A stretch of DNA of 64,000 bases from Streptomyces camponoticapitis (GTDB lineage Bacteria; Actinomycetota; Actinomycetes; Streptomycetales; Streptomycetaceae), in NCBI RefSeq assembly GCF_014646115.1, contig NZ_BMMV01000023.1, positions 1-64,000 on the forward strand. Direction: 5' to 3'. Positions 41,805 to 50,283 of the stretch are shown in pieces. A program made the position numbers and the translations under genes. Numbering within the stretch: position 1 is the stretch's first letter; each line of letters begins with the position of its first letter. Under the pieces are notes generated by a model. The model had not been told where the DNA came from. It did no database searches and saw only the letters and a list, made by a program, of their open reading frames with translations.

Positions 41805-42972
41805 TCGGGCGTCGTTCCTCGGGGCTGCCGAGTGCCGCGAGAGTCAGCGTCGCGGTGACCGATCCCGCCGCCATCAGTGTCATCGCCGTTGCCGGGGAGG
41901 TCAGTTGGGCCAGTGCGCCGGCGAGGGCGGCGCCGATGCCCTGCAGGGCCGCCATGCCGGTGGCGTGGAGGCCGAGGGCCTGGCCCGTGAGGTCGTCGGG
42001 GGTGAGCGACAGCAGGCGTTCCTGGAGGATCAGGCTCGCGGCGAAGCCGGCCGAGGCGACGGTGACGGCCACGGCCGACACCGCGACTCCGGGCCGCAGG
42101 ACGAAGAGCAGATAGGGGACCGCCAGCAGCAGGCGGAGCGGGGTCGCGAGCCGGGGGCGCAGCGCCGGCGGCAGCAGGCGGCCCACCGCCATGTCGCCCA
42201 GGAACATGCCCAGCGCCCCGCACGCGTAGAGCGTGCCGGCGGCTTCGGGGGTGTAGGAGACGTACAGCGAATCGCTGCCGACGATCATGCCGTTGGGGAC
42301 CCACAGGCCGAGGTACGCCAGGCGGCGGGGGCGTGAGGACCACAGCAGGGCGTTGGTGCGCCGGGTCGCGGAGACGGACGGGCGGCCGGAGGCGCGTGGC
42401 GGGCGCGCCGTCAGGCCCACTCCGGTGACGAGGGCCGACGCCAGGTACAGCGCCGCCGCGAGGAGCAGACAGGTCCGTGGGGACAAGAGCGTCAGCAGTA
42501 CGCCGCCGGTCGCGAACCCGGCCATCTGTGTCAGGCCCCAGAGCATGCTGTACACCGAACGGCCGAGCACATAGTTGTCCTTGGACAGGATCTCGTTCAG
42601 CAGCCCCCCGCGCACTCCCCCGCCCAGCGAGGCGACCAGGCCCTGTGCAAGCAGCACGGCGAAGACCGCCCAAAGGGGCAGGCCGGGCAGCGCCAGAACG
42701 GCCGTGCAGACGGCGAAGGCGAGGGCGAGACCGGACAGGATCGCCCGCGGCGGCAGGCGGTCGGCGGCCGACAGCAGGAACGTGGCTCCGGCCAACTGCG
42801 CCACCTGCGGGCCGAACATGCCCATCGCCGACAGGAACGGGGATCCGGTGGCCCGGAAGACCAGCGTGCCCAGCGCCAGGCCACCGATCGTCTGGGCGGC
42901 GGCGAACGCGGCGAAGGAGAGCAGGAACGGCGTGAACTCCGGGGTATGGAACAGGGAGCGGTAGCTGCGCAT
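41746..42972 (-). CDS. MFS transporter, 12-TM type, with altered C-terminus
   Basis: A 408-residue transporter from ATG 42972 (MRSYRSLFHTPEFTPFLLSF). Twelve membrane segments are visible between residues 10 and 385. Motifs include GGVRGGLLNEILSKDNYVLGRS and RLAYLGLWVPNGMIVG. The last 20 residues (TVRPSGSSGCASGRPEAGS) are encoded by DNA that is the leader of the duplicated gene fragment, so the native end was probably lost and replaced. Divergent from an XRE-cupin regulator that may control it. Substrate unknown. Confidence 0.82.
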   Translation of the reverse strand: MRSYRSLFHTPEFTPFLLSFAAFAAAQTIGGLALGTLVFRATGSPFLSAMGMFGPQVAQLAGATFLLSAADRLPPRAILSGLALAFAVCTAVLALPGLPLWAVFAVLLAQGLVASLGGGVRGGLLNEILSKDNYVLGRSVYSMLWGLTQMAGFATGGVLLTLLSPRTCLLLAAALYLASALVTGVGLTARPPRASGRPSVSATRRTNALLWSSRPRRLAYLGLWVPNGMIVGSDSLYVSYTPEAAGTLYACGALGMFLGDMAVGRLLPPALRPRLATPLRLLLAVPYLLFVLRPGVAVSAVAVTVASAGFAASLILQERLLSLTPDDLTGQALGLHATGMAALQGIGAALAGALAQLTSPATAMTLMAAGSVTATLTLAALGSPEERRPTVRPSGSSGCASGRPEAGS

Positions 42973-43082
42973 GCGCCGAAGTCTCGGGGCATGCCCGGTA
43001 CCCCTGTGCGGTTTTCCGCCTCCCTGGTGCCGGGACGAGCGCGCGGCCGACACCCAGCGGCCTTTGCGCATGAGGCATATCA

Positions 43083-43101
43083 TCTTGCCTATGACGCAAG
43101 A
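43083..43101. promoter_or_regulatory. operator-like inverted repeat over the XRE-cupin start codon
   Basis: TCTTGC (43083-43088) and GCAAGA (43096-43101) flank the ATG at 43091. In a divergent regulator/transporter pair this suggests autoregulation. Upstream GCATATCA may be a -10 region. Inference only. Confidence 0.4.
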
Positions 43102-43708
43102 CGATGGGGATCTCGACAGCCTGGTACGCCAACGGATCCGCGCGCTGCGCGTGGCGCAGGGCTGGTCCCTGGACGAGTTGGCCGGCCGCGCCCGGCTCAG
43201 TCCCTCCACGCTGAGCCGGATCGAGAACGGCCGGCGCCGCCTCGCGCTCGATCAGCTCGTCACCCTCGCCCGCGCCCTGGACACCACCCTCGACCAGCTC
43301 GTCGAGACGGCCGCGGACGATGTCATCTCCAGCCCGACGATCGACGCCGCGCATCAGCAGATGCGCTGGCCGGTCCGGGCGGACCCGGGCATGACCGTCG
43401 TACGGCAGCGTCTGACCGACCCGCCGCCCGACGGCCCCTCCCGTATGCGCGCCCACCCGGGCCGCGAATGGTTCGTCGTCCTCTCCGGCACGGCCGTCCT
43501 GCTCCTGGGCAACAGGCGCTTTCGCGTGGAGACCAACCAAGCCGCCGAGTTCCCCACGATGCTCCCGCACGCCCTCGGCGCCGAGGGCGGGCCGTGCGAC
43601 GTCCTCGGCATCTTCGACCGCGACGCGCGCCGCGGCCATCAGCGCGGGATCGACGGCGGCGGGGACGGGGCCGGGGCCGCCGGGGACCAGAAGGGTCCCT
43701 CCCGTTGA
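43091..43708 (+). CDS. XRE-cupin transcriptional regulator
   Basis: A 205-residue regulator from ATG 43091 (MTQDDGDLDSLVRQRIRALR). The helix-turn-helix occupies residues 10-65 (WSLDELAGRARLSPSTLSRIENGRRRLALDQLVTL). The C-terminal cupin barrel (about 100-185) has RMRAHPGREWFVVLSGTAVLLLGNRRFRV with the small-ligand/metal pocket pattern, and FPTMLPHALGAEGG. XRE-cupins usually sense small molecules and control adjacent transporters; here the divergent MFS gene is 119 bases away. The C-terminal Gly-rich tail is variable. Confidence 0.88.
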   Translation: MTQDDGDLDSLVRQRIRALRVAQGWSLDELAGRARLSPSTLSRIENGRRRLALDQLVTLARALDTTLDQLVETAADDVISSPTIDAAHQQMRWPVRADPGMTVVRQRLTDPPPDGPSRMRAHPGREWFVVLSGTAVLLLGNRRFRVETNQAAEFPTMLPHALGAEGGPCDVLGIFDRDARRGHQRGIDGGGDGAGAAGDQKGPSR

Positions 43709-43837
43709 TCCCGAGGCCAGACCCGCACGCCCCCCCGTACACCCGTTTCTTGCGCGGCGAGCACGCCAGGCACCACCCTCTTGCTCTTCCGGGAAGCGAC
43801 CGGGCCGTACGCCCGTGATCCCCATAGCGTGGCCGGC

Positions 43838-44671
43838 ATGACAGACACCTCCTCACACGCGGACCACGACGACGACCAGTCGGAGATCCTCGATCTGGAC
43901 GCCGAGGTACTCGCGGAACACATCGCCTCCATCACCTCCTGGCTCCCCGTCAGGACGGACCCCCGCCACATCGTCGATCTGGGCTGCGGAACCGGCGCCG
44001 GCACCCTCGCCCTGCTCCAGCGTTTCCCGAACGCCCACGTCACCGCCGTCGACTCCTCGACCAGCCATCTGCACCGGCTGCGGCACAAGGCCGGGGCTGC
44101 CGGTCTCGCCGATCGGGTACGCACCGTTCAGGCCGACCTCGACGGGGCCTGGCCCGAGCTGGGCACACCCGAACTGGTCTGGGCGTCCGCCTCCATGCAC
44201 CACATGGCCGACCCCGACCGCACCCTGCGCCAGGTCCACGAGACGCTCGCCCCCGGCGGGCTGTTCGCCGTCGTCGAGCTGGCCGGCTTCCCGCGCTTCC
44301 TGCCCGAGGACGCACCGGCCGACCGTCCCGGGCTCGAAGAACGCTGCCACGCCGCAGTCGACCGGCACCACGCCGAGCACCTGCCCCACCGCGGCGCCGA
44401 CTGGGGGGCGAAGCTTGCCGCCGCCGGCTTCACCGTCGAGGGCGAGCGGACCGTCACCGTGAACCTGGGGCCGCCCCACACCGAGGCCGTCGGCCGTTAC
44501 GCGGTCAGCACCCTGACCCGTCTTCGCGGCGGCGTCGCGAAGGAGCTGGCGGCGGAAGACCTCACCGCGCTCGACCGACTGATCGACACCGACGGCCCCC
44601 ACAGCATCGTGCGCCGCGACGATCTGACGGTCCGTACCGAGCGCTCGGTGTGGGCCGCACGCCGGATCTGA
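43838..44671 (+). CDS. class I SAM-dependent methyltransferase
   Basis: A 277-residue enzyme from ATG 43838 (MTDTSSHADHDDDQSEILDL). Motif I HIVDLGCGTGAGTLALLQ (about 44-61), motif II VTAVDSSTSHLHRLR, and ELVWASASMHHMADPDRTL (about 108-126) define the fold; FAVVELAGFPRFL follows. Similar to UbiE/COQ5-like methyltransferases, substrate unknown. It is 129 bases downstream of the XRE-cupin gene on the same strand and convergent with the sigma-factor gene. Confidence 0.86.
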   Translation: MTDTSSHADHDDDQSEILDLDAEVLAEHIASITSWLPVRTDPRHIVDLGCGTGAGTLALLQRFPNAHVTAVDSSTSHLHRLRHKAGAAGLADRVRTVQADLDGAWPELGTPELVWASASMHHMADPDRTLRQVHETLAPGGLFAVVELAGFPRFLPEDAPADRPGLEERCHAAVDRHHAEHLPHRGADWGAKLAAAGFTVEGERTVTVNLGPPHTEAVGRYAVSTLTRLRGGVAKELAAEDLTALDRLIDTDGPHSIVRRDDLTVRTERSVWAARRI

Positions 44672-44716
44672 CAACAGCAACCTTCGGCGGGGAAGGTGAA
44701 CGAGCGTGGCACCGCC

Positions 44717-45652
44717 TCACGCGTCGAGGACCGCCACCTCCACCCCCGCCAGCCGCTCCGCGTCCGCGATGATGTCGATCTCCGTCACCTTGCCGTCCTC
44801 GATCGAGAACGCGAGAACGAGGAACAGCCGTCCGCCCGGCGCCATCACGAGCCCCGGCGAGCCGTTCACCAGGGCGGGCTGCGTGAACCTGACCCGTTCC
44901 GCGGCCATGGACGCGCCCTTGCCCACGTTCTGGGCGCCACGGAGCGTGATCGGTCCGCGGGTCGGCCCCGCCGACCGGTCGGCCCGCAGGACCACGTCCG
45001 AGTCGAGCAGCGCGACCAGCGCCTCGAAGTCCCCGCCCCGGGATGCCGCGAGGAACGCGTCGACGACCCGGCGCCTGCGCGCCAGATCCCGCTCGGGTAC
45101 GGGTGAGGCCCCCTTGACCCGGCGGCGCGCACGGCTCGCGAGCTGGCGGGCCGCCGCCGGGGAGCGCTCGATCATCGGCGCGATCTCGTCGAACGGCACG
45201 GCGAACATGTCGTGCAGCACGAAGGCCAGCCGCTCGGCCGGTGCCAGCGTGTCGAGGACGACCAGCAGCGCCAGCCCGACCGAGTCGGCGAGCAGCGCCT
45301 CCTCCTCGGGGTCACTCCGGTCGCCGCGCCCCTCGGCCGGATCGGGCCGGCCGGCCGGGCCGCCCGGTACACCGGTCCATACGCCGATCGGTGCGCGGTC
45401 CGGCGCGTCGAGCGGTTCCTCGCGCCGGGAGGCGCGCGTACGCAGCATGTTCAGACACACCCGCGCCACCACCGTGGTCAGCCACCCGCGCAGATTCTCG
45501 ACCTCGCCGGTGTCGGCGCGGTCGAGCCGCAGCCAGGTCTCCTGGACGGCGTCGTCGGCCTCGCTCGCGGAGCCGAGCATCCGATAGGCCACCGCGCCCA
45601 GCCGAGGCCGGTCCTCCTCAAAACGCTCCAGCAGCCGCGTGCTCTCGTCCAT
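44717..45652 (-). CDS. ECF sigma factor with C-terminal SnoaL-like domain
   Basis: A 311-residue sigma factor. Region 2 (RFEEDRPRLGAVAYRMLGSASEADDAVQETWLRL, residues 10-43) and region 4 (about 115-185, LAPAERLAFVLHDMFAVPFDEIAPMIERSPAAARQLASRARRRV) are complete. The C-terminal part (about 195-305) is a SnoaL_2-type ketosteroid-isomerase fold (RRVVDAFLAASRGGDFEALVALLDSDVVL, ending DIIADAERLAG), as in ECF41/SigJ-type factors where it modulates activity. No anti-sigma gene is adjacent. ECF41 sigma genes usually sit by redox proteins or epimerases, and a divergent NAD(P)-binding gene lies 99 bases away. Confidence 0.88.
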   Translation of the reverse strand: MDESTRLLERFEEDRPRLGAVAYRMLGSASEADDAVQETWLRLDRADTGEVENLRGWLTTVVARVCLNMLRTRASRREEPLDAPDRAPIGVWTGVPGGPAGRPDPAEGRGDRSDPEEEALLADSVGLALLVVLDTLAPAERLAFVLHDMFAVPFDEIAPMIERSPAAARQLASRARRRVKGASPVPERDLARRRRVVDAFLAASRGGDFEALVALLDSDVVLRADRSAGPTRGPITLRGAQNVGKGASMAAERVRFTQPALVNGSPGLVMAPGGRLFLVLAFSIEDGKVTEIDIIADAERLAGVEVAVLDA

Positions 45653-45751
45653 CGGTCACATTCCTCGTTCGCCCGGTGTCACTGAAGTAGACCCTCTCAA
45701 CCCCGTCGATGTGACCGGCGAGCAGCCGGTCCGCGAGAGCTTGGAGAAGCC

Positions 45752-46531
45752 ATGACGTCGTCGATCCTGGTCACGGGCGGTACGGGCACCCTCGGACGCC
45801 TTGTCACGCCGCTGCTGCGCGACACGGACCACAAGGTACGGGTGCTCAGCCGGCACGGCCGCGACGCGAAGGACGGCGTCGAGTACGTCACCGCCGACCT
45901 GCTCAAGGGCGAGGGGATCGAGTCCGCGGTGGACGGCGCCGAGACCGTGCTGCATCTCGCGGGCGCCGCCAAGGGGGACGACGAGGCGACCAGGAATCTG
46001 GTGCGGGCCGCGTCGCGTGTGGGCGTACGGCATCTGGTCCACATCTCGGTCATCGGCGCGGACCTGATGCCGCTCGGCTACTTCAGGTCCAAGCTGGGCG
46101 CCGAGCGGGCCGTGGAGGATTCGGGGCTGCCGTGGACGACGCTGCGGGCGGCGCAGTTCCATGACCTGGTCCTCACCGTGACGCGGTCCATGGCGAGACT
46201 GCCGGTGATCCCCGCGCCCGGCGGGGTGCGGATGCAGCCGGTCGACGCGCGTGACGTGGCGGACCGTCTCGTGGAACTGACGCTCGGCGAACCGGCCGGC
46301 CGGGTCGCCGATCTGGCCGGCCCCGAGGTGTACGCGCTGGCCGAGCTGAGCCGCGGATACCTCCGGGCACGCGGCAACGGCCGGCCGACGCGGCGGCCCG
46401 CACTGCCCTTCCGGGTTCCGGGCAAGGTGGGCCGGGCGTACCGCGCCGAGGACAATCTGACCCTCGACGGCGCCGACCTCGGAACGCGGACCTGGGAGGA
46501 CTTCCTCGCGGAGCGGGTCGGCGGTCGCTGA
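45752..46531 (+). CDS. NAD(P)-binding NmrA/SDR-like protein
   Basis: A 259-residue protein from ATG 45752 (MTSSILVTGGTGTLGRLVTPLL). The Rossmann signature TGGTGTLGR (about 8-16), RVLSRHGRD, VLHLAGAAKGD, and RHLVHISVIGAD are visible, as is the extended-SDR Tyr/Lys region replaced by GYFRSKLGAERAVEDSGL, typical of NmrA-like NADP sensors or atypical SDRs. The C-terminal part resembles epimerase-type substrate domains. The pairing with an ECF sigma gene fits the ECF41 context (established for the class); the target may be this gene. Confidence 0.85.
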   Translation: MTSSILVTGGTGTLGRLVTPLLRDTDHKVRVLSRHGRDAKDGVEYVTADLLKGEGIESAVDGAETVLHLAGAAKGDDEATRNLVRAASRVGVRHLVHISVIGADLMPLGYFRSKLGAERAVEDSGLPWTTLRAAQFHDLVLTVTRSMARLPVIPAPGGVRMQPVDARDVADRLVELTLGEPAGRVADLAGPEVYALAELSRGYLRARGNGRPTRRPALPFRVPGKVGRAYRAEDNLTLDGADLGTRTWEDFLAERVGGR

Positions 46532-46656
46532 TGAGGCAGCGGTAGGAGAGTGCTCCGTGCGCGGCCCCGGCGTGCGCGGCATATTGCGTGGCCACGCGCC
46601 ACCTCCTCCGGCACAGTGAGCCCGTGAACAGCCCCCGCACCCACCCCGTCCCCGAC

Positions 46657-47025
46657 TTCGTCCTCGGTGGGCAGCCGCACCTCAAGCCCCCCGAGCCGTT
46701 CACCGAGCCACCGGCAGTAGGCCACCGCCTCGCCCCAGGTGACCCCGACGACCGGATGGTCCTCCGGCGTCCGCGGCGAAGTCCTGCCCGTGGCCCGCGC
46801 GAAGAGCGTCCACTGCCCGACGGTGACAGGGGTGCGGGCGATCCGGAAGGCCGGGAGGTGGATCTCCGTACGCGGGGCCTCCTTCGCGTACCACTCCACC
46901 GGCACCCCCGTGTCGGCGTACCGGTGCGCCACTTCCGCCACCTCGTCGACGGGCGTCCCGCGCAGCAGCACCCCGGCCGGGATCCCGACCCAGTCCACCT
47001 GTTCCACCGGCATCGCCGCCTCCAC
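46657..47025 (-). pseudogene. truncated formylglycine-generating-enzyme (SUMF1)-like gene
   Basis: The minus-strand frame starts VEQVDWVGIPAGVLLRGTP and continues through LPAFRIARTPVTVGQWTLFARATG, DHPVVGVTWGEAVAYCRWLGER and VRLPTEDE, the classic N-terminal two-thirds of SUMF1 proteins. After residue 123 the sequence becomes unrelated, and the catalytic C-terminus (with the Cys pair region) is absent. The frame then overlaps an antisense stretch of the NAD(P)-binding gene. Called a 3'-deleted pseudogene; about 370 bases keep similarity. Confidence 0.72.
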
Positions 47026-47054
47026 CGCTCGCTCGGCCTGCCCTCATGATCACC

Positions 47055-47084
47055 CCAACGCCCGCACGGCTCATCGGGCGTTGG
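47055..47084 (-). terminator. intrinsic terminator of the epoxide hydrolase gene
   Basis: CCAACGCCCG (47055-47064) and CGGGCGTTGG (47075-47084) are a perfect 10-bp inverted repeat around CACGGCTCAT, 52 bases after the hydrolase stop and just upstream of the pseudogene start. Confidence 0.75.
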
Positions 47085-47135
47085 ACCTACGACGACAAGG
47101 ACCTCGGGACCAGGCGGCGAGGAGAGCGGCCACCA

Positions 47136-48371
47136 TCAGGCGGCGTCGCCGGTTCGGTCCCGGAGTGTGCGGAAGAAGGCCCGTACGTCGGCCACCAGCA
47201 GGTCCGGGACCTCCAGGGCCGGGAAGTGGCCGCCCCTGTCGTACGAGGTCCAGCGCGTGATGTTGTTCGTGCGGTCCGCGATGTGGCGCAGGGGGATGAA
47301 GTTGTCGTGCGGGAAGTCGGCCAGCGCGGTCGGGACCGGGGACGGCTCGGGTGGTGAAGTCCAGTAGTCGGCGTGGGCCCGCTCGTAGTAGATGCGGGCG
47401 GACGAGCCGGCCGTGCCGGTCAGCCAGTACAGCATCACGTTCGTGAGCAGCCGGTCGCGGTCGACGGCGCCGTAGGGGCGGCCGTCCGTCGTGTCGGTCC
47501 ATTCGTGGAACTTCTCGGCGATCCAGGCCAGTTGGCCGACGGGCGAGTCGTGCAGACCGTATGCCAGGGTCTGCGGGCGCGTCGCCTGGATGTCGGCGTA
47601 CCCCTGGCGGTCGCGGGCGAACTCCCGCCCCCGCTCCCAGGATTCCCGCGTACGCCGGCGCTCCTCCGGGCTCAGCGCCGCCAGTTCGGGCTCGGTCGGC
47701 TCATGCGTCGCGCCGCCGCCCGGCAGCAGATTGAGGTGTACGCCGACGACCCGGCCGGGCCGGATACGGCCCAGTTCGCGGGAGACGGCCGCTCCCCAGT
47801 CACCGCCCTGGGTGCCGTACCGCTCGTACCCCAGCCGCTCCATCAGTACCGCGAACGCCCCGGCCACCCGCCGGTACTCCCAGCCCTTCTCCCGCGTGGG
47901 GCCCGAGAGTCCGAAGCCGGGGATGCCCGGCAGCACCAGGTGGAAGGCGTCGGCCGGGTCGCCGCCGTGCGCGCGGGGGTCGGTGAGCGGGCCGGCCACG
48001 TCGGTGAACTCGACGATCGAGCCCGGCCAGCCGTGCGTCATGATCAGCGGCGTCGCGTCCGGTTCCGGGGACCTGATGTGCGCGAAGTGGATGTGCGCGC
48101 CGTCGACGGTGGTGGTGAACTGCGGCCACCGGTTCAGCTCGGCCTCGGCCGCCCGCCAGTCGTACGTGTGCCGCCAGTGGTGGGCCAGCGCCCGGAGCTC
48201 GTCGCCCGGGATGCCGTAGTCCCAGCCCGCGCCCGGCAGTTCGTCGGGCCAGCGGGTGCGGTCGAGGCGGTCATGAAGATCGTCCAGATCGCCCTGCGGG
48301 ATGTCGACGCGGTACGGGTCCATGCGGTTCCGGTCGATACGGGACGGACTGGCGGGCGGGTCGGTGCTCAT
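47136..48371 (-). CDS. EHN-domain epoxide hydrolase (alpha/beta hydrolase)
   Basis: A 411-residue enzyme. An N-terminal epoxide-hydrolase cap/EHN region (FRVDIPQGDLDDLHDRLDRTRWPDE-like, about 18-45) precedes the hydrolase fold: THGWPGSIVEF (oxyanion region, about 112-122), GTQGGDWGAAVS with the nucleophilic Asp (about 191), and the C-terminal HIADRTNNITRW ... GGHFPALEVP with the catalytic His. The two ring-opening Tyr residues are probably in the YGLHDSPVGQ and IYYERAH segments. It hydrolyses epoxides to diols; homologues in Streptomyces include juvenile-hormone-type hydrolases. Its own terminator follows. Confidence 0.93.
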   Translation of the reverse strand: MSTDPPASPSRIDRNRMDPYRVDIPQGDLDDLHDRLDRTRWPDELPGAGWDYGIPGDELRALAHHWRHTYDWRAAEAELNRWPQFTTTVDGAHIHFAHIRSPEPDATPLIMTHGWPGSIVEFTDVAGPLTDPRAHGGDPADAFHLVLPGIPGFGLSGPTREKGWEYRRVAGAFAVLMERLGYERYGTQGGDWGAAVSRELGRIRPGRVVGVHLNLLPGGGATHEPTEPELAALSPEERRRTRESWERGREFARDRQGYADIQATRPQTLAYGLHDSPVGQLAWIAEKFHEWTDTTDGRPYGAVDRDRLLTNVMLYWLTGTAGSSARIYYERAHADYWTSPPEPSPVPTALADFPHDNFIPLRHIADRTNNITRWTSYDRGGHFPALEVPDLLVADVRAFFRTLRDRTGDAA

Positions 48372-48527
48372 AGCCGCGCATGCTAGGGCCTGCGCCGTCG
48401 GGCGCGTCGCGAATATTCACCACGCGGCGTGAGGCGGGGAACCTCCGCAAAGTCGGTCGCGGCGCGCCCGCTTTCCGCCCTACCGTCGGCACATGACCCG
48501 CCACGATCCCGCCCCGCCGCATCGGCC

Positions 48528-49226
48528 GTGAGCAACGCACGCGCGCTGTGGACCGAACTCGCCGGAGTCCAGGTCGAGTTCGCCTCCCCCGCCGGTGTCG
48601 CGGTCGCGCCCGACTCGCTGCTCTGTCCGCCGGGGTGGGCCGGGATCGTACGGATCGGCGACACCGCCGTCGTCACCGCGCCCGACGCGCGGGGCGCCGA
48701 GGCGATGCGCGAGGCGGCGAGGGAGCTGTCGTGCCGGGAACTGGTCGACCCGGCCCGGCTCCGCGACGCGCTGAGCGGTACCGCCCCCGTGCTCGACGTG
48801 CTGGGGCCCGCCGCGCTCCTCTATCCGGAACGGGGCGGGGACGGGTCCACCCCCGTGCCCGACCAGCGGGTGGCGGACGACGACCGCGCGCCGGCCGCGC
48901 TGCTGGCCGCCGTCGGGACGGCCGACGCGGACGAGAGCGGGCTGGAGGAGATCACCTCACCGGCGTTCCTGCTGCGCGAGGGCGGGGAGGTGGTGGCGGC
49001 GGCCGGTTACATGGCCTGGCCGCGGTCGGTCGCCCATATGAGCGTCCTCGTCGCCCCGCACCGGCGGCGCCGGGGCCTGGCCCGGATCGTGGCATCGGCC
49101 GCCGTCTCGCACGCGCTCGACGCCGGTCTGCTGCCGCAGTGGCGGGCCCGGCCGTACGCGTCGCGGCGGGTGGCGGCGAGCCTCGGCTTCCGGGAGCTGG
49201 GCGCTCAGCTCAGCGTGCGGATATAG
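48528..49226 (+). CDS. GNAT-family acetyltransferase
   Basis: A 232-residue protein from GTG 48528 (VSNARALWTELAGVQV). The C-terminal GNAT core has VVAAAGYMAWPRSVAHMSVLVAPHRRRRGLARIVASAAVSHAL with the Q/RxxGxG/A-type acetyl-CoA loop (RRRRGLA) and ASRRVAASLGFREL. The N-terminal 100 residues are a family-specific extension also found in unannotated actinobacterial GNATs. Substrate unknown. It is convergent with, and overlaps by 22 bases, the next GNAT gene. Confidence 0.82.
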   Translation: MSNARALWTELAGVQVEFASPAGVAVAPDSLLCPPGWAGIVRIGDTAVVTAPDARGAEAMREAARELSCRELVDPARLRDALSGTAPVLDVLGPAALLYPERGGDGSTPVPDQRVADDDRAPAALLAAVGTADADESGLEEITSPAFLLREGGEVVAAAGYMAWPRSVAHMSVLVAPHRRRRGLARIVASAAVSHALDAGLLPQWRARPYASRRVAASLGFRELGAQLSVRI

Positions 49227-49699
49227 CTCCTACCCGGGCGGCCGCTGATGTCGATCTCGCCGGTGGACACGAACCCCGCACGCGTCAGTACGGCGTGCGA
49301 GGCGGGGTTGTCGAGGGTCGTCCTCGCGTGCAGCGCGGTCAGCCCGTACGTCTCGGCCGCCAGCAGGCAGAGCCTCCGCACCGCGTCCGTCGCCACTCCC
49401 TTGCCCGCCGCCTTCTCCGCGATCCGGTAGCCCAGCTCGGCGGAGCCGTCCGTCACGTCGACGAGGTTGACGCGCCCGAGTATCTCGTCCGTCGAACCGC
49501 CGTCCCCGCTCACCAGCACATGGAAGAAGTGCAGGCCGGCGGCCTGCTCGGTGAGCAGATCGCCGAGCCGCTCGGCGAAGGCGGAGAAGTACGAGTCACC
49601 ACGGTCGGGAATCGACGCGGCGAAGTAGGCCCGGTTCTCCTGCTCGAACGCGAGCAGTGCGGGAGCGTGGTCGAGGCGGAGCAGCTGAATGTCGGCCAT
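49205..49699 (-). CDS. RimJ/RimL-type GNAT acetyltransferase
   Basis: A 164-residue GNAT from ATG 49699 (MADIQLLRLDHAPALLAFE). The fold contains YFAASIPDRGDSYF near the start, GRVNLVDVTDGSAELGYRIAEKAAGKGVATDAVRRLCLLA with the CoA loop (KAAGKGVA) and LHARTTLDNPASHAVLTRAGFVSTG. This matches ribosomal-protein or N-alpha/amino-sugar acetyltransferases. It is convergent with the preceding GNAT gene. Substrate unknown. Confidence 0.88.
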   Translation of the reverse strand: MADIQLLRLDHAPALLAFEQENRAYFAASIPDRGDSYFSAFAERLGDLLTEQAAGLHFFHVLVSGDGGSTDEILGRVNLVDVTDGSAELGYRIAEKAAGKGVATDAVRRLCLLAAETYGLTALHARTTLDNPASHAVLTRAGFVSTGEIDISGRPGRSYIRTLS

Positions 49700-49836
49700 G
49701 CCCGGCACGCTACCCGGACCCGTCCGGGTCATGGCCCGGAATTTCTCCCGGCAGGTGTCACGTCGAGGGGGGCGCGGTTCCCCCGACGCCGTATTCCGGT
49801 GGGCCGGCCGACCGGCCGCGAGTACCGTTCCGTCGC

Positions 49837-50283
49837 GTGACAGCAGACCTCGATCACGACCTGGCCGACCAGGAACTCGTCGCCGTGGCGACCCGGCTCG
49901 TCGTGGACCGTGCCAGGGGCGACGACCACACCGTGGCCTGCGCCGCCCGTGACCGTGACGGCCGGATCGTCACCGGTCTGAACGTGTACCACTTCACCGG
50001 TGGCCCCTGCGCCGAGCTGGTCACCATCGGCGCGGCGGCGGCCGTCGGCGCGTACGACCTGGTCACCGTGGTGGCCGTCGGGAGCGACGGACGGGGCGTG
50101 CTGCCGCCCTGCGGGCGCTGCCGACAGGTGCTGCTGGACTACTTCCCGCTGGTCGGGGTGGTCGTGCCGACGGCGGACGGTCCCCGGACGGTGCCGGTAC
50201 GGGAGCTGCTGCCGTACGCCTACGAGGTCGCCGAGAACAACTCTCCGCACACAGACACCGAGGATCCCGAGGACCCCGCATGA
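49837..50283 (+). CDS. cytidine/blasticidin-S-type deaminase family protein
   Basis: A 148-residue protein from GTG 49837. The zinc-site motifs are TGGPCAELVTIGAAAAVG (Cys-Ala-Glu, about residues 54-56) and PPCGRCRQVLLDY (PCxxC, about 90-94), with NVYHF upstream. The length and spacing fit the cytidine/blasticidin-S deaminase subgroup more than tRNA adenosine deaminases. It would deaminate a nucleoside or a nucleoside-type antibiotic. The adjacent kinase-like gene starts within its last codon, so they are translationally coupled. Confidence 0.88.
   Translation: MTADLDHDLADQELVAVATRLVVDRARGDDHTVACAARDRDGRIVTGLNVYHFTGGPCAELVTIGAAAAVGAYDLVTVVAVGSDGRGVLPPCGRCRQVLLDYFPLVGVVVPTADGPRTVPVRELLPYAYEVAENNSPHTDTEDPEDPA

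Noticed and set aside
41522..43825. A 767-codon minus-strand frame spanning the MFS gene and beyond
   Set aside because: It is out of frame with the MFS transporter and antisense to the XRE-cupin regulator. Only its last 20-odd residues matter, as the duplicated gene fragment.
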